Source: Aliivibrio sp. EL58
GTDB lineage: Bacteria; Pseudomonadota; Gammaproteobacteria; Enterobacterales; Vibrionaceae
Assembly (NCBI RefSeq): GCF_900312675.1
Contig: NZ_OMPC01000001.1
Location: forward strand, 223,140 to 287,139
DNA: 64,000 nucleotides
Direction of reading: 5' to 3'
This document shows positions 26,076 to 35,330 of the stretch, in pieces. Position 1 is the first letter of the stretch. Every line of letters begins with the position of its first letter. The translations under genes and the position numbers were made by a program. The notes under the pieces were generated by a model that ran no database searches, was not told the DNA's origin, and saw only the letters and a list, made by a program, of their open reading frames with translations.

Positions 26076-29000
26076 AATTTAACTCATACCACTCAGATGC
26101 TTCATTTATAACGTGATTCATATTTGCAATTACTTTATTTAAACACTCTTTATATTTATCAGTTCCAAAACTATAATTTGATATATCATTTATCAAAATA
26201 ACTAAAGGTTGAAGTTCAATACTTCCAGCGCCACCCTTTATCCGGTGTAGAGCACTATTAAAATCATCATGAGATAATGATGAAGTTAACAAATAATAAT
26301 CTTCTCGCATTGTTTCAATGAAAATTTCAAAAAGACCACTGGAATGTAACTCTATAAATTTATTTAAGTAAAATTGTTTATCTATAGTATCAGTGTTTTT
26401 TTTTAATCTATTGCTTAATATCGAGTATAATTCTTTAAGCCCATAGGGTTTAAATAACATATCATCAAAGCCTGATGTTTTCCCATTTAATCTAGATACT
26501 CTAAGATCTTCTGCAGTACATCCTATAATCGCTTTTTTAGAAAAATTGGGGATTTCTTCTCTGACTTTTTCAGCTAACGTAAAACCGTCAATTATAGGCA
26601 TATGGCAATCCGTGATCAAAGCATCGTACCTCTCTGATTCTTCTAGTAGCTTATCGAAGGCTTCTTTTCCATTATTAGTAACAACTGACATAACACCAAA
26701 TTCTTCTAATTGTTTCACTAATAACTTTTGATTTATTTTATTATCTTCCGCAATTAAAACACATCCCTCTAAATGAGGTGAAATTTCTAATAAATGATCA
26801 TCTTGTTCAAGATTAATATTTAATATAGAAGAATATAGTTCATCAATAAATAAAGGTTTATTATTTATTGAGACAATCCTATTATCTAAGTTATCATTTT
26901 CTAAATTCCCCCCCCCCAAATAAATAATATCTAAACCATTATTGATTTCATTTTTATTATCTGTAATTTTTACAGATTTGTTAGATATTAACTCATTAGG
27001 AAAATCATAACCAAACCATAAGCGTAACCATTCGTTAATGTTTTTATCATTAAGAGTGCAGTCTATATTTAAACCTTTTAAAGATTGCGTGTAATAGCTG
27101 CTAATCTCTATAGGTATTGATAAATCTACTGATGTTCCTACACCTACTACACTATTTATATTAAGCTCTCCATCCATTAACTTAACTAATTCATTAACAA
27201 TGTTTAAACCAAGACCAGTTCCTCCATATTTTCTAGCAATGCTATTATCAGCTTGAGTAAAAGGCTTAAATACCCCTCCCAGTTGAGAGCTATTCATTCC
27301 TACACCTGTATCACAAATTCGAATGTTTAGTTTATTTTCAATAAAATAGACTAAAATTTCAACATGACCTCTTTCTGTAAATTTAATAGCATTAGACAAT
27401 AAATTATTTACTATCTGACTTAGCCTTAAAGAATCTATTTTTATCATCTCTACATTGCTAGGTGTTATATTAATATATAAACTCAGTTTTTTTTCTAACG
27501 CTGCAGCATTATGCAAACGAAATACACTCCCAAGCTCTTTTAAATAATTACACTCTCTCAATTCTAAGCTAAGCTGTTTTGCTTCTAATTTAGAAAAATC
27601 TAAAATATCATTTACGAGCATATGCAAATGGCGCATGGAAGAAGAAATATTATCAACTAATCCTTGTTTCTCAGTTCCATTAACCCTTGTTGATAGCAGT
27701 TCTAATAAGCCAGTAACCCCAGCTATAGGAGTTCTTAACTCATGACTCATACTTGCTAGAAATCGCTCTCTTGAAACTATTGCATTTTGAGCAGCATCGT
27801 TTGCTGCTATCAAAGCTGCTTCTTGTTTTTTTTGTTCCGTAATATCATTGATAACGATTAGCATAAATTCATTTTGAGTATTTGGTGCTATGACTTTTTT
27901 TCTTACTCGCTTTACTTGCTCATAGGAAAGATTACATCCTTTCACAAAAAAATCATCAGAAACTGTATCTCCATTTATTATTTTTTTATTATCATCTGTA
28001 TTTTTATCTGCAAATAGGACACAATTTACGCACTTATAATATTTAAACTCAACACAATTACTTAATATTATATTATCATCACTATCTTTAATGAATATTA
28101 TACTTGGTAATTCATTAATTATACTTTGTAACCATTTCTTATCCGATTCTGATTGCTTTACATCTTTCTCTTTTAACTTAACTTGTAATTTTAAATTTTT
28201 AAGCCAAAAGTTAATCACTAAGCAAGAAAGAAGAACTGCTAAACTTAATAATATAATAACCTTGTATACTCTGCTTTTTTCATATCCATATATAACATTA
28301 AATTGGCGATATCCTCTTTTTAATTTTTTTAACTCTTCATTATCCACAGTATTCAACACTGCATTTATAACGTTAGAAAGTAACTTATTCTCATTAGAAA
28401 CTGCAAATGAGATATCAATTAATTTATCTTTACTTTTACCAATAACAAACTTATCAGTAAAGTCTTTAGCTATCAAACCTTGAATCAAATCATTAGGTAA
28501 ATATATCTTATCTATTAAATCATTTTCTAAATCATCTAATAATAATTTAATATCATTAGATGTAACCGCTTCATGCTTAAAACCTGAGTTAATTAAACTA
28601 ACTTTATCGCTATTAGTATCAACTAAAAATCCTGATTTTTTAGCTTTATTTAAATTGTTCTTTTTCTCAACAGAGCGATAAACTATTTTCATGTATGGGT
28701 TACTTAACGTAACATTATCGACATTAATGTAACCGGGATATGCCAGTGGAATAAGGTCTATGTTTCCTTTAGATAAACTATCCCACGCAGTTTCACCTAT
28801 AGTCGGAATATATTTAAATTTCAAACCAGTTCTAGCTTGTATTAGCTTAATATAGTCATATAAGTATCCTGTTATTTTTCCGTCATCATTCCTATAAAAA
28901 AGAGGATATGAATCTTCTTTCAAACTATATCTAATCGTCTGTTCTTCACTCTTAATATTTCTGTATTCAAGGTTTAATAAATCACTTTGATGGTAAATAT

Positions 29001-29754
29001 TATCTGATTTAATTGAACCTTGAGATGAGCTTCCTCTCTTAGAAAACACAATTTTATTAATAATATCGATAAGGATTCTATTGCTTTTCGAGGATATTAC
29101 TCCAGTACTTTCGGGCTCAAGCCACCCTGGTAATTGAGTTGTACCATTAATTATATTTTCATCATTCAAATATTCAGCTATAGTTACATAATTAGCAATA
29201 ATAGCATCTGCTTTACCACTGTTAACTAAGTCAATTGCATCATAAAAATTATCTTTTTTATAGATATTAACGACACCTTTTTCCTTTAATCGATCACAAT
29301 AAATTGTACCTCTAACACAAGACCACGATAAGCTCTCTATAGGAAAATAAGCAGCTCTGTCTTTCCTATACCACACTGCGACACTACCGGTAAAAAATGG
29401 TACTGAAAAAATAAATGATTGGCTACGTTCTCGCGTAGAACTAAAACCAATAGCTATATCTGACTCACCAGATTTTACGCTTTCTAATAATTCCTTAACT
29501 GTTTGAAATGCATTAAATCTAACATTAAAACCAGCAATCTTTGATATTTTTTTAATATAATCAACATGAATACCGTTATACTCATTAGTAGATGATTTCA
29601 CTATGTATGGTGACCAGCTTTCTGTTAAAACTGCAACAGAGAGTGTTTTGTGTTTTTTTATGAAATCTTTTTCAATTGCTGTAAGTTTAATTTCAACGGC
29701 AGAAACTGCCATAGATAAAAATAACATCATAAAAAAAGCTAACACTCTATACAT
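26068..29754 (-). CDS. BvgS/EvgS-type hybrid sensor kinase (RocS-like)
   Basis: A 1228-aa unorthodox kinase. Order: signal peptide (1-19); two tandem SBP_bac_3 Venus-flytrap domains (~30-255 and ~265-485); one TM (~494-515); PAS-like region with several cysteines (NCVEFKYYKCVNC, residues ~565-580); HisKA with MSHELRTPIAGV; HATPase_c (NLLSNAIKF, DTGVGMN, GGTGLGLNIV); a degenerate linker; receiver (VLIAEDNKINQKLL, phospho-acceptor Asp in ITDCHMPIIDG); HPt (ALHRIKGGAGSIEL). Phosphate would pass His-Asp-His to the REC-EAL protein and the LuxR-type regulator that follow. A run of ten G bases sits between kinase and receiver (codons ~945-948). Here the reading frame is intact. Confidence 0.93.
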   Translation of the reverse strand: MYRVLAFFMMLFLSMAVSAVEIKLTAIEKDFIKKHKTLSVAVLTESWSPYIVKSSTNEYNGIHVDYIKKISKIAGFNVRFNAFQTVKELLESVKSGESDIAIGFSSTRERSQSFIFSVPFFTGSVAVWYRKDRAAYFPIESLSWSCVRGTIYCDRLKEKGVVNIYKKDNFYDAIDLVNSGKADAIIANYVTIAEYLNDENIINGTTQLPGWLEPESTGVISSKSNRILIDIINKIVFSKRGSSSQGSIKSDNIYHQSDLLNLEYRNIKSEEQTIRYSLKEDSYPLFYRNDDGKITGYLYDYIKLIQARTGLKFKYIPTIGETAWDSLSKGNIDLIPLAYPGYINVDNVTLSNPYMKIVYRSVEKKNNLNKAKKSGFLVDTNSDKVSLINSGFKHEAVTSNDIKLLLDDLENDLIDKIYLPNDLIQGLIAKDFTDKFVIGKSKDKLIDISFAVSNENKLLSNVINAVLNTVDNEELKKLKRGYRQFNVIYGYEKSRVYKVIILLSLAVLLSCLVINFWLKNLKLQVKLKEKDVKQSESDKKWLQSIINELPSIIFIKDSDDNIILSNCVEFKYYKCVNCVLFADKNTDDNKKIINGDTVSDDFFVKGCNLSYEQVKRVRKKVIAPNTQNEFMLIVINDITEQKKQEAALIAANDAAQNAIVSRERFLASMSHELRTPIAGVTGLLELLSTRVNGTEKQGLVDNISSSMRHLHMLVNDILDFSKLEAKQLSLELRECNYLKELGSVFRLHNAAALEKKLSLYINITPSNVEMIKIDSLRLSQIVNNLLSNAIKFTERGHVEILVYFIENKLNIRICDTGVGMNSSQLGGVFKPFTQADNSIARKYGGTGLGLNIVNELVKLMDGELNINSVVGVGTSVDLSIPIEISSYYTQSLKGLNIDCTLNDKNINEWLRLWFGYDFPNELISNKSVKITDNKNEINNGLDIIYLGGGNLENDNLDNRIVSINNKPLFIDELYSSILNINLEQDDHLLEISPHLEGCVLIAEDNKINQKLLVKQLEEFGVMSVVTNNGKEAFDKLLEESERYDALITDCHMPIIDGFTLAEKVREEIPNFSKKAIIGCTAEDLRVSRLNGKTSGFDDMLFKPYGLKELYSILSNRLKKNTDTIDKQFYLNKFIELHSSGLFEIFIETMREDYYLLTSSLSHDDFNSALHRIKGGAGSIELQPLVILINDISNYSFGTDKYKECLNKVIANMNHVINEASEWYELNYD
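26908..26917 (-). repeat. G10 homopolymer inside the hybrid kinase gene
   Basis: Ten consecutive C on the plus strand, read as TTG GGG GGG GGG (Leu-Gly-Gly-Gly) in the gene. Gain or loss of one base would truncate the protein before its receiver and HPt domains. Such a tract is striking in AT-rich DNA and is typical of slipped-strand phase variation. Confidence 0.9.
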
Positions 29755-29870
29755 TTAAAACCACCAAGGAGTAAGTAAAGTACTAGAGTAAAGCTAACTT
29801 GATTATTGTCAAACTCACCACGAAAACAAAACAAACATAAACTTTTGATTTAATTAAAAAAATATAAAGC

Positions 29871-29890
29871 TTGTAGGCCAAGACCTACAA
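29871..29890. promoter_or_regulatory. Inverted repeat TTGTAGG-N6-CCTACAA between mshQ-like gene and kinase operon
   Basis: A perfect 7-bp dyad with a 6-nt centre, 64 bp after the mshQ-like stop and ~117-136 bp upstream of the kinase start. On the minus strand it is followed by GCTTTATATTTTTTT, so it may be the terminator of the mshQ-like gene. Alternatively it is a binding site for the LuxR-type regulator: the dyad resembles EvgA-type boxes (CCTACA/TGTAGG). Both readings remain open. Confidence 0.5.
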
Positions 29891-29953
29891 CTCAATAAAT
29901 GTTATCCTACATAATCTATCTACTAGGGAATGACTAAAACAAATAGAAGCTAT

Positions 29954-32900
29954 TCACATCATATTTGGTTCACCTCTAAATAATATTCGGTCATTGCCTC
30001 TGTATATACCAAAAGTAACCACTGCAGATGGGTCCTCATCACCAAAACCACGCCAGTTATACTTTAACCAAGGGTGGCTATGAATAAATACTGGTTCCAT
30101 TCCTAAACATTTATTATCATCACCATCAGGAATCCCTCCTCCTAAACGTAACCATAAACGAACCTGTTCTTTATAAGATTTAGTTTGATTTTGTTTTGCT
30201 ATTAATGCATTCCCACTACCATTGTTTAATTCAATATTACCTTCTAACGAGGCTTCAGTTTCCTTAATATCTCTCTTTGAATAAATAGCATTCCTGCAAT
30301 AATTATCCCCATCGAATGTAGATTTATTATCGTCAATATTCTTGCTAAACTTTCCATTTATATCCCAATATTCAGCAATTGTAGGTACTATCAACTCAGA
30401 ATTAACAGCACCTCCAACATCTTTTAACTTTAATCGACCATACCGAGAATCAATAAAGCCATTCAAACTTTGCCCAAATGAAATGTCATCTCCAAAAATG
30501 TTCTCATTAAATAAAAATGAAAAACACCCTGTTATTCCACAATCAGACAAAGGTACTAATAAATATAAATCAATAAGGTATGGTCCATCTGGTGTACTAC
30601 TTTCTGTATCAATATAACTTCGATTAAATACCATGTTAGTATGATCAATAGTTAGCTCCCCATTTAACCAAGAACTTTGCCACTTATTGGGTAGCATAGA
30701 ATAATCAATTCTTGAAGATAAGTCTTTTTTTGTCCCTTGCTCTACAGCTAGAATATCAATTGACTGCATGAAATCTTGTTTAAAATCATCGTAATTAGTT
30801 GTAACTTGGTTATATCTATTGCGTACCTGAATTGTAAATTCAGCTTGAAACTCTTGTCCCATATAGGTAAATATATCATCCATAGCATTAGTAATATTAC
30901 TTTCTAAAATATAGAAATGAGCAGGCACAAAACGACCTACTTCTGTAATACCTTGTATAATACTCCCTCCTATCCATTCATTTTCTACTCCATCGACCTG
31001 TAGCCACAGACTACCTACCTCAGTCCAAGATAATGCTGAAATGACAATCCCATTCATCGCTTCTTCTGCAGTCTTGAATTCCGATTCAATAGAGTTTGAG
31101 TAAATATCATTATGATTTAATTGGCCTCCATCCCCTAATTTAGGTGTTGCGGAATATTGGGGGATAGAAAGAGAAACAGAAGCTTTATTATTGCTATTTG
31201 AATAGTAATTTGGCGTAGTTTTAATCGCACATAAATTTTTACTACTAATATCGGGTTTCCCATCACCTGAATGATCTAAACTACTATCTAATGTCCAGAT
31301 TATTGGTTTCAAGCGAACAGAAAAATGCTCTCCTGCTTCAGAAAATACGTTTCCTTCTGTAGTTGTTCCATCTATATTTGTATTTCCATTTGATGAAGTA
31401 ACATCACAAATAGCGAAAGTATGAGGACGTGACTGAATTGATAATACCCCTACTATTTCTTCTTCTATATCCTCAATATCTATGGCAATAGCTCCTGCAT
31501 CGGGATAAACCAGTGTTAGTGTTCCTATGCCTTGATTGAATTTAATTGTTTGGTTAAGTAAATAAGGATTGTCCGTGCCAGTACTAGGAATGACGTAAGT
31601 AACTTGGCTAATCATCAGTTCCTTATCTCCATGATAATCAGTGACTACATTCCCTGAGTTTGGATCTATAACTGAAACTTCCACTGTAGTTGGTTTACCA
31701 GCGATGATGTAAAGTGGTGAAGGAGTAAATATGAATCCCCCTTTACTATTGAATACATAAGGTCCACCAGTAGATTGCAATTGCGGGTCTTCATTTATAT
31801 GTACATTAATGTTTACTTCATTTTCTTGACTGCTATACAGATAAAGTTTTGTTTTCCCTCCAATAATAGGAACTGAATTAACTTGTTTCTCACAATTGGC
31901 AGTCTGAGATGATTTCCAACAAACTGCAGGATCACTCTCTTTATCTGTTGATATATTAAGATTTCCTAAAAAATTGGTATCTATTACTCCTTCTTCATCA
32001 ACTATAGAAAAAGTAATCTCCATTGCATCACCTGCATTTGTTATATTGGTATTTGGGGATATGACTAGATGTTTATTAATTGGAATTTTGCAACCCGAAG
32101 AATCACCAACAACTCGACTGTTTCCTTCTAACTCTGCATGTAAAGATGTAATGCCACCTGTAACTTTGACACTATTAAGAACTTCAATCTTACCTTCAGA
32201 TAATAAAAATCCGACAATCTTTGAATTCCCCTTAATTTTTATTTCACCGTTATCCCCATGGGCAATAATTAATACATCCGCAGGAATTCCATTCACATTG
32301 AAACTAGCACTGCCTGCTAATTCAAAATAATTCGTATTTATAATGACTGGTCCTGTCGTAGCAAACTCAGTATTACCTCCAAGAGTTATATCATTAAACC
32401 AATACACACCTTCTTTAAATATCACCTTTTTAGTTTGTATATTTGCTTTATTGTAATAACCAGGCTCTGCTATATGGTCATTCCATGAATTAAAAACCAG
32501 ATCATTGTAAGATGAGTTATCAAACTGAGAGAAATTATATTTTTTTACAAGTAAAGTAGGATCGAATACACAACTAGAACCGTCGCATGAACTATTTCCA
32601 GAAATCGAATTATAGCCAATTTTATGGCTTTCTACCGTATTTTGAATTTGACTTGATCCTTTGAATGAAATTGTCGAAGCTGTATCCCAACTTTGAGCTG
32701 CATTCCCTGCGATAGTACAAATATCAATATCAACTCTAGGCTCTATAGCTAAAATACCAATAGTTTCAGCGGTATGCCCTCGCTCTGAATCATTATCAAA
32801 ATCTTCATCTATCATGAAACTAGCACGATTAGCTTCTAAGCGACAACGTCTTAACCACCCTCCATCAACACCACTACGTGTGTTCTTATTTGCTAATACA

Positions 32901-33730
32901 ATTGGGCTGGAAGGAAAAGTATCGTAATTAGCATATACTTCACAACCTGTTGATACTGGTGGTTGGCCATTTTGTGAATTTCGCGTGACCATGCTTTTCA
33001 TTACAAACTTAAGTCCGTTAACAACCCCTTCACCAGCAGCAGCTACAAATGCAATAGTTTCATTCAACTCAGGATATGGTCTTATATTTTGATTTATACT
33101 TCCACCAATCTCAGAGCGCTCTAACGACAACCTAAACGACTGAGCACTTACATTGCTAACTGTAGATGTTAGCCAAAAATCATCTTTATTATTTATCGAT
33201 TGAACTTGATGAATAATTCCAGGCTTTGCAGTAAATTTTTCAGCACTAAAATGAGAATAGTAAATCGTCTCCCATTTCCCTCTAGTTACATTAGCACTTG
33301 ATGAGTGGGCTATTTTACTTTGGTATTTTTTTGAATTGACAGCACCGATAATTAATTGTTGGTTATTACCAAGGTCATAGACACCATCTCCTCCGATCAA
33401 ATAATCGATATGCGTCATAATAGTAGGTTCATATTTATAATTATTTGATTGTTTACTATTTGGTGCTATTTTTTGAATGAATTCGACATATTTGGTTGTA
33501 ATATTAATAATACGCAAACTAGATGGCATATCATTTTCATTTTTAAATACAACCGAGTCCATTAAGAATACCCTAGGATTCTCTGTATATTCTTCTTTAA
33601 AATTTATTCTACATAATGAATCAATACAGCTTTTATTTGTAGTTTCTAATACATTAAATCGACCAAACTCCATGCTTAGTGCATTAAAGCTTATAAATAT
33701 AAAGAAAAAAACAATAACTAATCGAATCAC
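29954..33730 (-). CDS. MshQ-like large exported protein (orphan)
   Basis: A 1258-aa protein with an N-terminal signal peptide (1-19, IFISFNALS). The N-terminal third has the MshQ pattern with repeats of CRINFKEEYTENPRVFLMDS and RAFMIDED-like RASFMIDEDFDNDSERGHTAETIG. A central beta-rich part follows with Ig-like repeats (VEVSVIDPNSGNVVTDYHGD). The C-terminus ends with PWLKYNWRGFGDEDPS and TFGIYRGNDRILFRGE, the typical DUF6701/MshQ tail. MshQ is normally encoded at the end of the MSHA pilus locus. Here there is no msh gene nearby; it stands alone upstream of a c-di-GMP signalling cluster on the same strand. A surface adhesin or pilus-associated role is likely but inferred. Confidence 0.85.
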   Translation of the reverse strand: MIRLVIVFFFIFISFNALSMEFGRFNVLETTNKSCIDSLCRINFKEEYTENPRVFLMDSVVFKNENDMPSSLRIINITTKYVEFIQKIAPNSKQSNNYKYEPTIMTHIDYLIGGDGVYDLGNNQQLIIGAVNSKKYQSKIAHSSSANVTRGKWETIYYSHFSAEKFTAKPGIIHQVQSINNKDDFWLTSTVSNVSAQSFRLSLERSEIGGSINQNIRPYPELNETIAFVAAAGEGVVNGLKFVMKSMVTRNSQNGQPPVSTGCEVYANYDTFPSSPIVLANKNTRSGVDGGWLRRCRLEANRASFMIDEDFDNDSERGHTAETIGILAIEPRVDIDICTIAGNAAQSWDTASTISFKGSSQIQNTVESHKIGYNSISGNSSCDGSSCVFDPTLLVKKYNFSQFDNSSYNDLVFNSWNDHIAEPGYYNKANIQTKKVIFKEGVYWFNDITLGGNTEFATTGPVIINTNYFELAGSASFNVNGIPADVLIIAHGDNGEIKIKGNSKIVGFLLSEGKIEVLNSVKVTGGITSLHAELEGNSRVVGDSSGCKIPINKHLVISPNTNITNAGDAMEITFSIVDEEGVIDTNFLGNLNISTDKESDPAVCWKSSQTANCEKQVNSVPIIGGKTKLYLYSSQENEVNINVHINEDPQLQSTGGPYVFNSKGGFIFTPSPLYIIAGKPTTVEVSVIDPNSGNVVTDYHGDKELMISQVTYVIPSTGTDNPYLLNQTIKFNQGIGTLTLVYPDAGAIAIDIEDIEEEIVGVLSIQSRPHTFAICDVTSSNGNTNIDGTTTEGNVFSEAGEHFSVRLKPIIWTLDSSLDHSGDGKPDISSKNLCAIKTTPNYYSNSNNKASVSLSIPQYSATPKLGDGGQLNHNDIYSNSIESEFKTAEEAMNGIVISALSWTEVGSLWLQVDGVENEWIGGSIIQGITEVGRFVPAHFYILESNITNAMDDIFTYMGQEFQAEFTIQVRNRYNQVTTNYDDFKQDFMQSIDILAVEQGTKKDLSSRIDYSMLPNKWQSSWLNGELTIDHTNMVFNRSYIDTESSTPDGPYLIDLYLLVPLSDCGITGCFSFLFNENIFGDDISFGQSLNGFIDSRYGRLKLKDVGGAVNSELIVPTIAEYWDINGKFSKNIDDNKSTFDGDNYCRNAIYSKRDIKETEASLEGNIELNNGSGNALIAKQNQTKSYKEQVRLWLRLGGGIPDGDDNKCLGMEPVFIHSHPWLKYNWRGFGDEDPSAVVTFGIYRGNDRILFRGEPNMM

Positions 33731-33941
33731 AAATTACTCTTCTTAAACCAGATTAAAAAGAAATAATAATGTCAATTTCAATAATATAATGTAGGGAAAA
33801 TCTGAATAATGAAGGGGGTAATTCTTATTTTATTTTTTCAAGAACTAAATAAATGGCACTTAGTATTATAATTTACTAGCACCATTTATATGCCGATTAT
33901 TTATAAGAAACTACCTTTACTTAGATGCATAATAAGGGCAG

Positions 33942-34634
33942 TCACATAATAAAAACGATAGCTTTAACCTGCTTTGAACTGTTATTGCTAAATAGTAATT
34001 CTGGTTCCTGAGTTATTTTAAGCCCATCACCAGAGCTTAGTTCTATCTCACCAACTGACAACCCATAATTAATGCTTTGTACAAAGACCTTTTTATCTAA
34101 TTCAATAGAAAGTGATTGCTGAGTATTGGGTTCTAAAATAAGTTGTTTTATCACCGCATTTTGCTTAATTAAAAATGAGCCTCCACTCGCTGTTGGCGTT
34201 GCTATATCTACAAAGCCTTGTTCTTGAGGGAAAGGTTTCTGTTGATAGCTCGGCTCACCATTAAATACATTCGGTTGTATCCAGATTTGCAATAAATGCA
34301 ATTCTTCATTTGAAGAGGGATTAAACTCACTGTGTTGAACCCCTGCTCCTGCAGACATCAGCTGATATTCACCAGGTACAAGCTTCTCACTTTGTCCCAT
34401 ACTGTCTTTATGGGCAATTGCGCCTGACAACACAACGGTTAAGATTTCCATATTTTCATGACCATGAGTTGCAAAGCCACCTTCAGGTTTAATTCGGTCT
34501 TCATTAATCACTCGTAATGGGCCAAACCCCATGTGATTCACATCATAGTAGTGCCCAAAGGAGAAGGTATGCTTTGCATTCAACCAACCAAAATTTGCAC
34601 TACCACGCTCATTCGCTTTTCTTAATTCAAACAT
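33942..34634 (-). CDS. Pirin-family bicupin protein (YhaK/YhhW-like)
   Basis: A ~230-aa pirin. Start ATG 34634 gives MFELRKANERGSANFGWL, as in YhhW, with AAGGAG seven bases before it; an adjacent ATG at 34637 and a GTG at 34655 are less likely. Landmarks: HTFSFGHYYDVNHMGFGPLRVIN; metal-binding ATHGHENMEIL; HKDSMGQ; MSAGAGVQHSEFNPSS with further His/Glu ligands. Pirins of this type have quercetinase-like or redox-sensing activity. It is co-oriented with a DoxX gene (37 bp upstream) and next to a divergent YhaJ-like regulator, a set reminiscent of E. coli yqjF-yhaJ-yhaK. Confidence 0.9.
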   Translation of the reverse strand: MFELRKANERGSANFGWLNAKHTFSFGHYYDVNHMGFGPLRVINEDRIKPEGGFATHGHENMEILTVVLSGAIAHKDSMGQSEKLVPGEYQLMSAGAGVQHSEFNPSSNEELHLLQIWIQPNVFNGEPSYQQKPFPQEQGFVDIATPTASGGSFLIKQNAVIKQLILEPNTQQSLSIELDKKVFVQSINYGLSVGEIELSSGDGLKITQEPELLFSNNSSKQVKAIVFIM

Positions 34635-34671
34635 CATCTTCTCCTTAATTATCACTCAAGTTTACTAAACA

Positions 34672-35124
34672 TTACTTTTGCACAGAAAATCGAGCTGCTA
34701 ACCAGTTATCCACCGCTACTTTACCGCCACCAGATAACATCAAAGAAACACTCGCTGCCAATAGTGCTAAACCAAACTCATAGCCGCCATTGGACATAAA
34801 CAATCCATTAGGTAAGTGAACGCTTACAATCGCAATCAACATAGTAAATGCCAATACCAAGGCCGATGGTCGAGTCAGTAAACCAAGAATAATAAATAGG
34901 CCACCAAAAAACTCAGCACTGCCTGCTAAAAATGCCATTGCAACACCCGGTGCTAATCCAATCGATTCAAAGAACTGCCCCGTGCCAGATAAACCATAGC
35001 CACCAAACCACGCAAACAGTTTTTGAGCACCATGTGCCATAAAGATAATGCCCACAGGAATACGAAGCGCTAATGTGCTAAATCCTGCATTTGAAGCTAA
35101 TAGTTGCTCAATTTTCTGTTTCAT
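34672..35124 (-). CDS. DoxX family membrane protein (YqjF-like)
   Basis: A 150-aa inner-membrane protein with four hydrophobic segments. The pattern LALRIPVGIIFMAHGAQKLFAWFGG, FLAGSAEFFGGLFIILGLLTRPSALVLAFTMLIAI and LALLAASVSLMLSGGGKVAVD (landmarks shortened) is the DoxX signature. It is the first gene of a two-gene operon with the pirin gene. In E. coli yqjF is activated by YhaJ in response to aromatic quinone-like compounds. The same logic is plausible here because a YhaJ-like regulator diverges from this gene. Confidence 0.9.
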   Translation of the reverse strand: MKQKIEQLLASNAGFSTLALRIPVGIIFMAHGAQKLFAWFGGYGLSGTGQFFESIGLAPGVAMAFLAGSAEFFGGLFIILGLLTRPSALVLAFTMLIAIVSVHLPNGLFMSNGGYEFGLALLAASVSLMLSGGGKVAVDNWLAARFSVQK

Positions 35125-35226
35125 TTTATTTCCTTACCAATTAAGTCTAAGAGGAGATCCCTCTGTCGTTGCTAATCAGTATAGATAATCGGCTCATAAA
35201 GAAAATTGGAAGTATTTGAGCTTATC

Positions 35227-35243
35227 ATTCAAATTTTTTGAAT
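35227..35243. promoter_or_regulatory. LysR-type T-N11-A dyad ATTCAAATTTTTTGAAT
   Basis: A 17-bp dyad with arms ATTCAAA/TTTGAAT contains the LysR box TCAAATTTTTTGA (T-N11-A). It lies in the 206-bp gap between doxX (start 35124) and the divergent YhaJ-like gene (start 35331), about 100 bp from each. It is a likely operator for that regulator. Confidence 0.55.
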
Positions 35244-35330
35244 ATAAAAATTGGCATGATAAGGTAAGCGGTCTAGTATTAATTCAATTCTGTCATATTT
35301 CGACTCAATACCTTTAGAATGAGGGACCTT

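Noticed and set aside
33849..33890. Imperfect hairpin after the pirin gene as a terminator.
   Set aside because: AAATGG/CCATTT arms exist but the inner stem does not pair continuously and no clear T-run follows; too weak to annotate.
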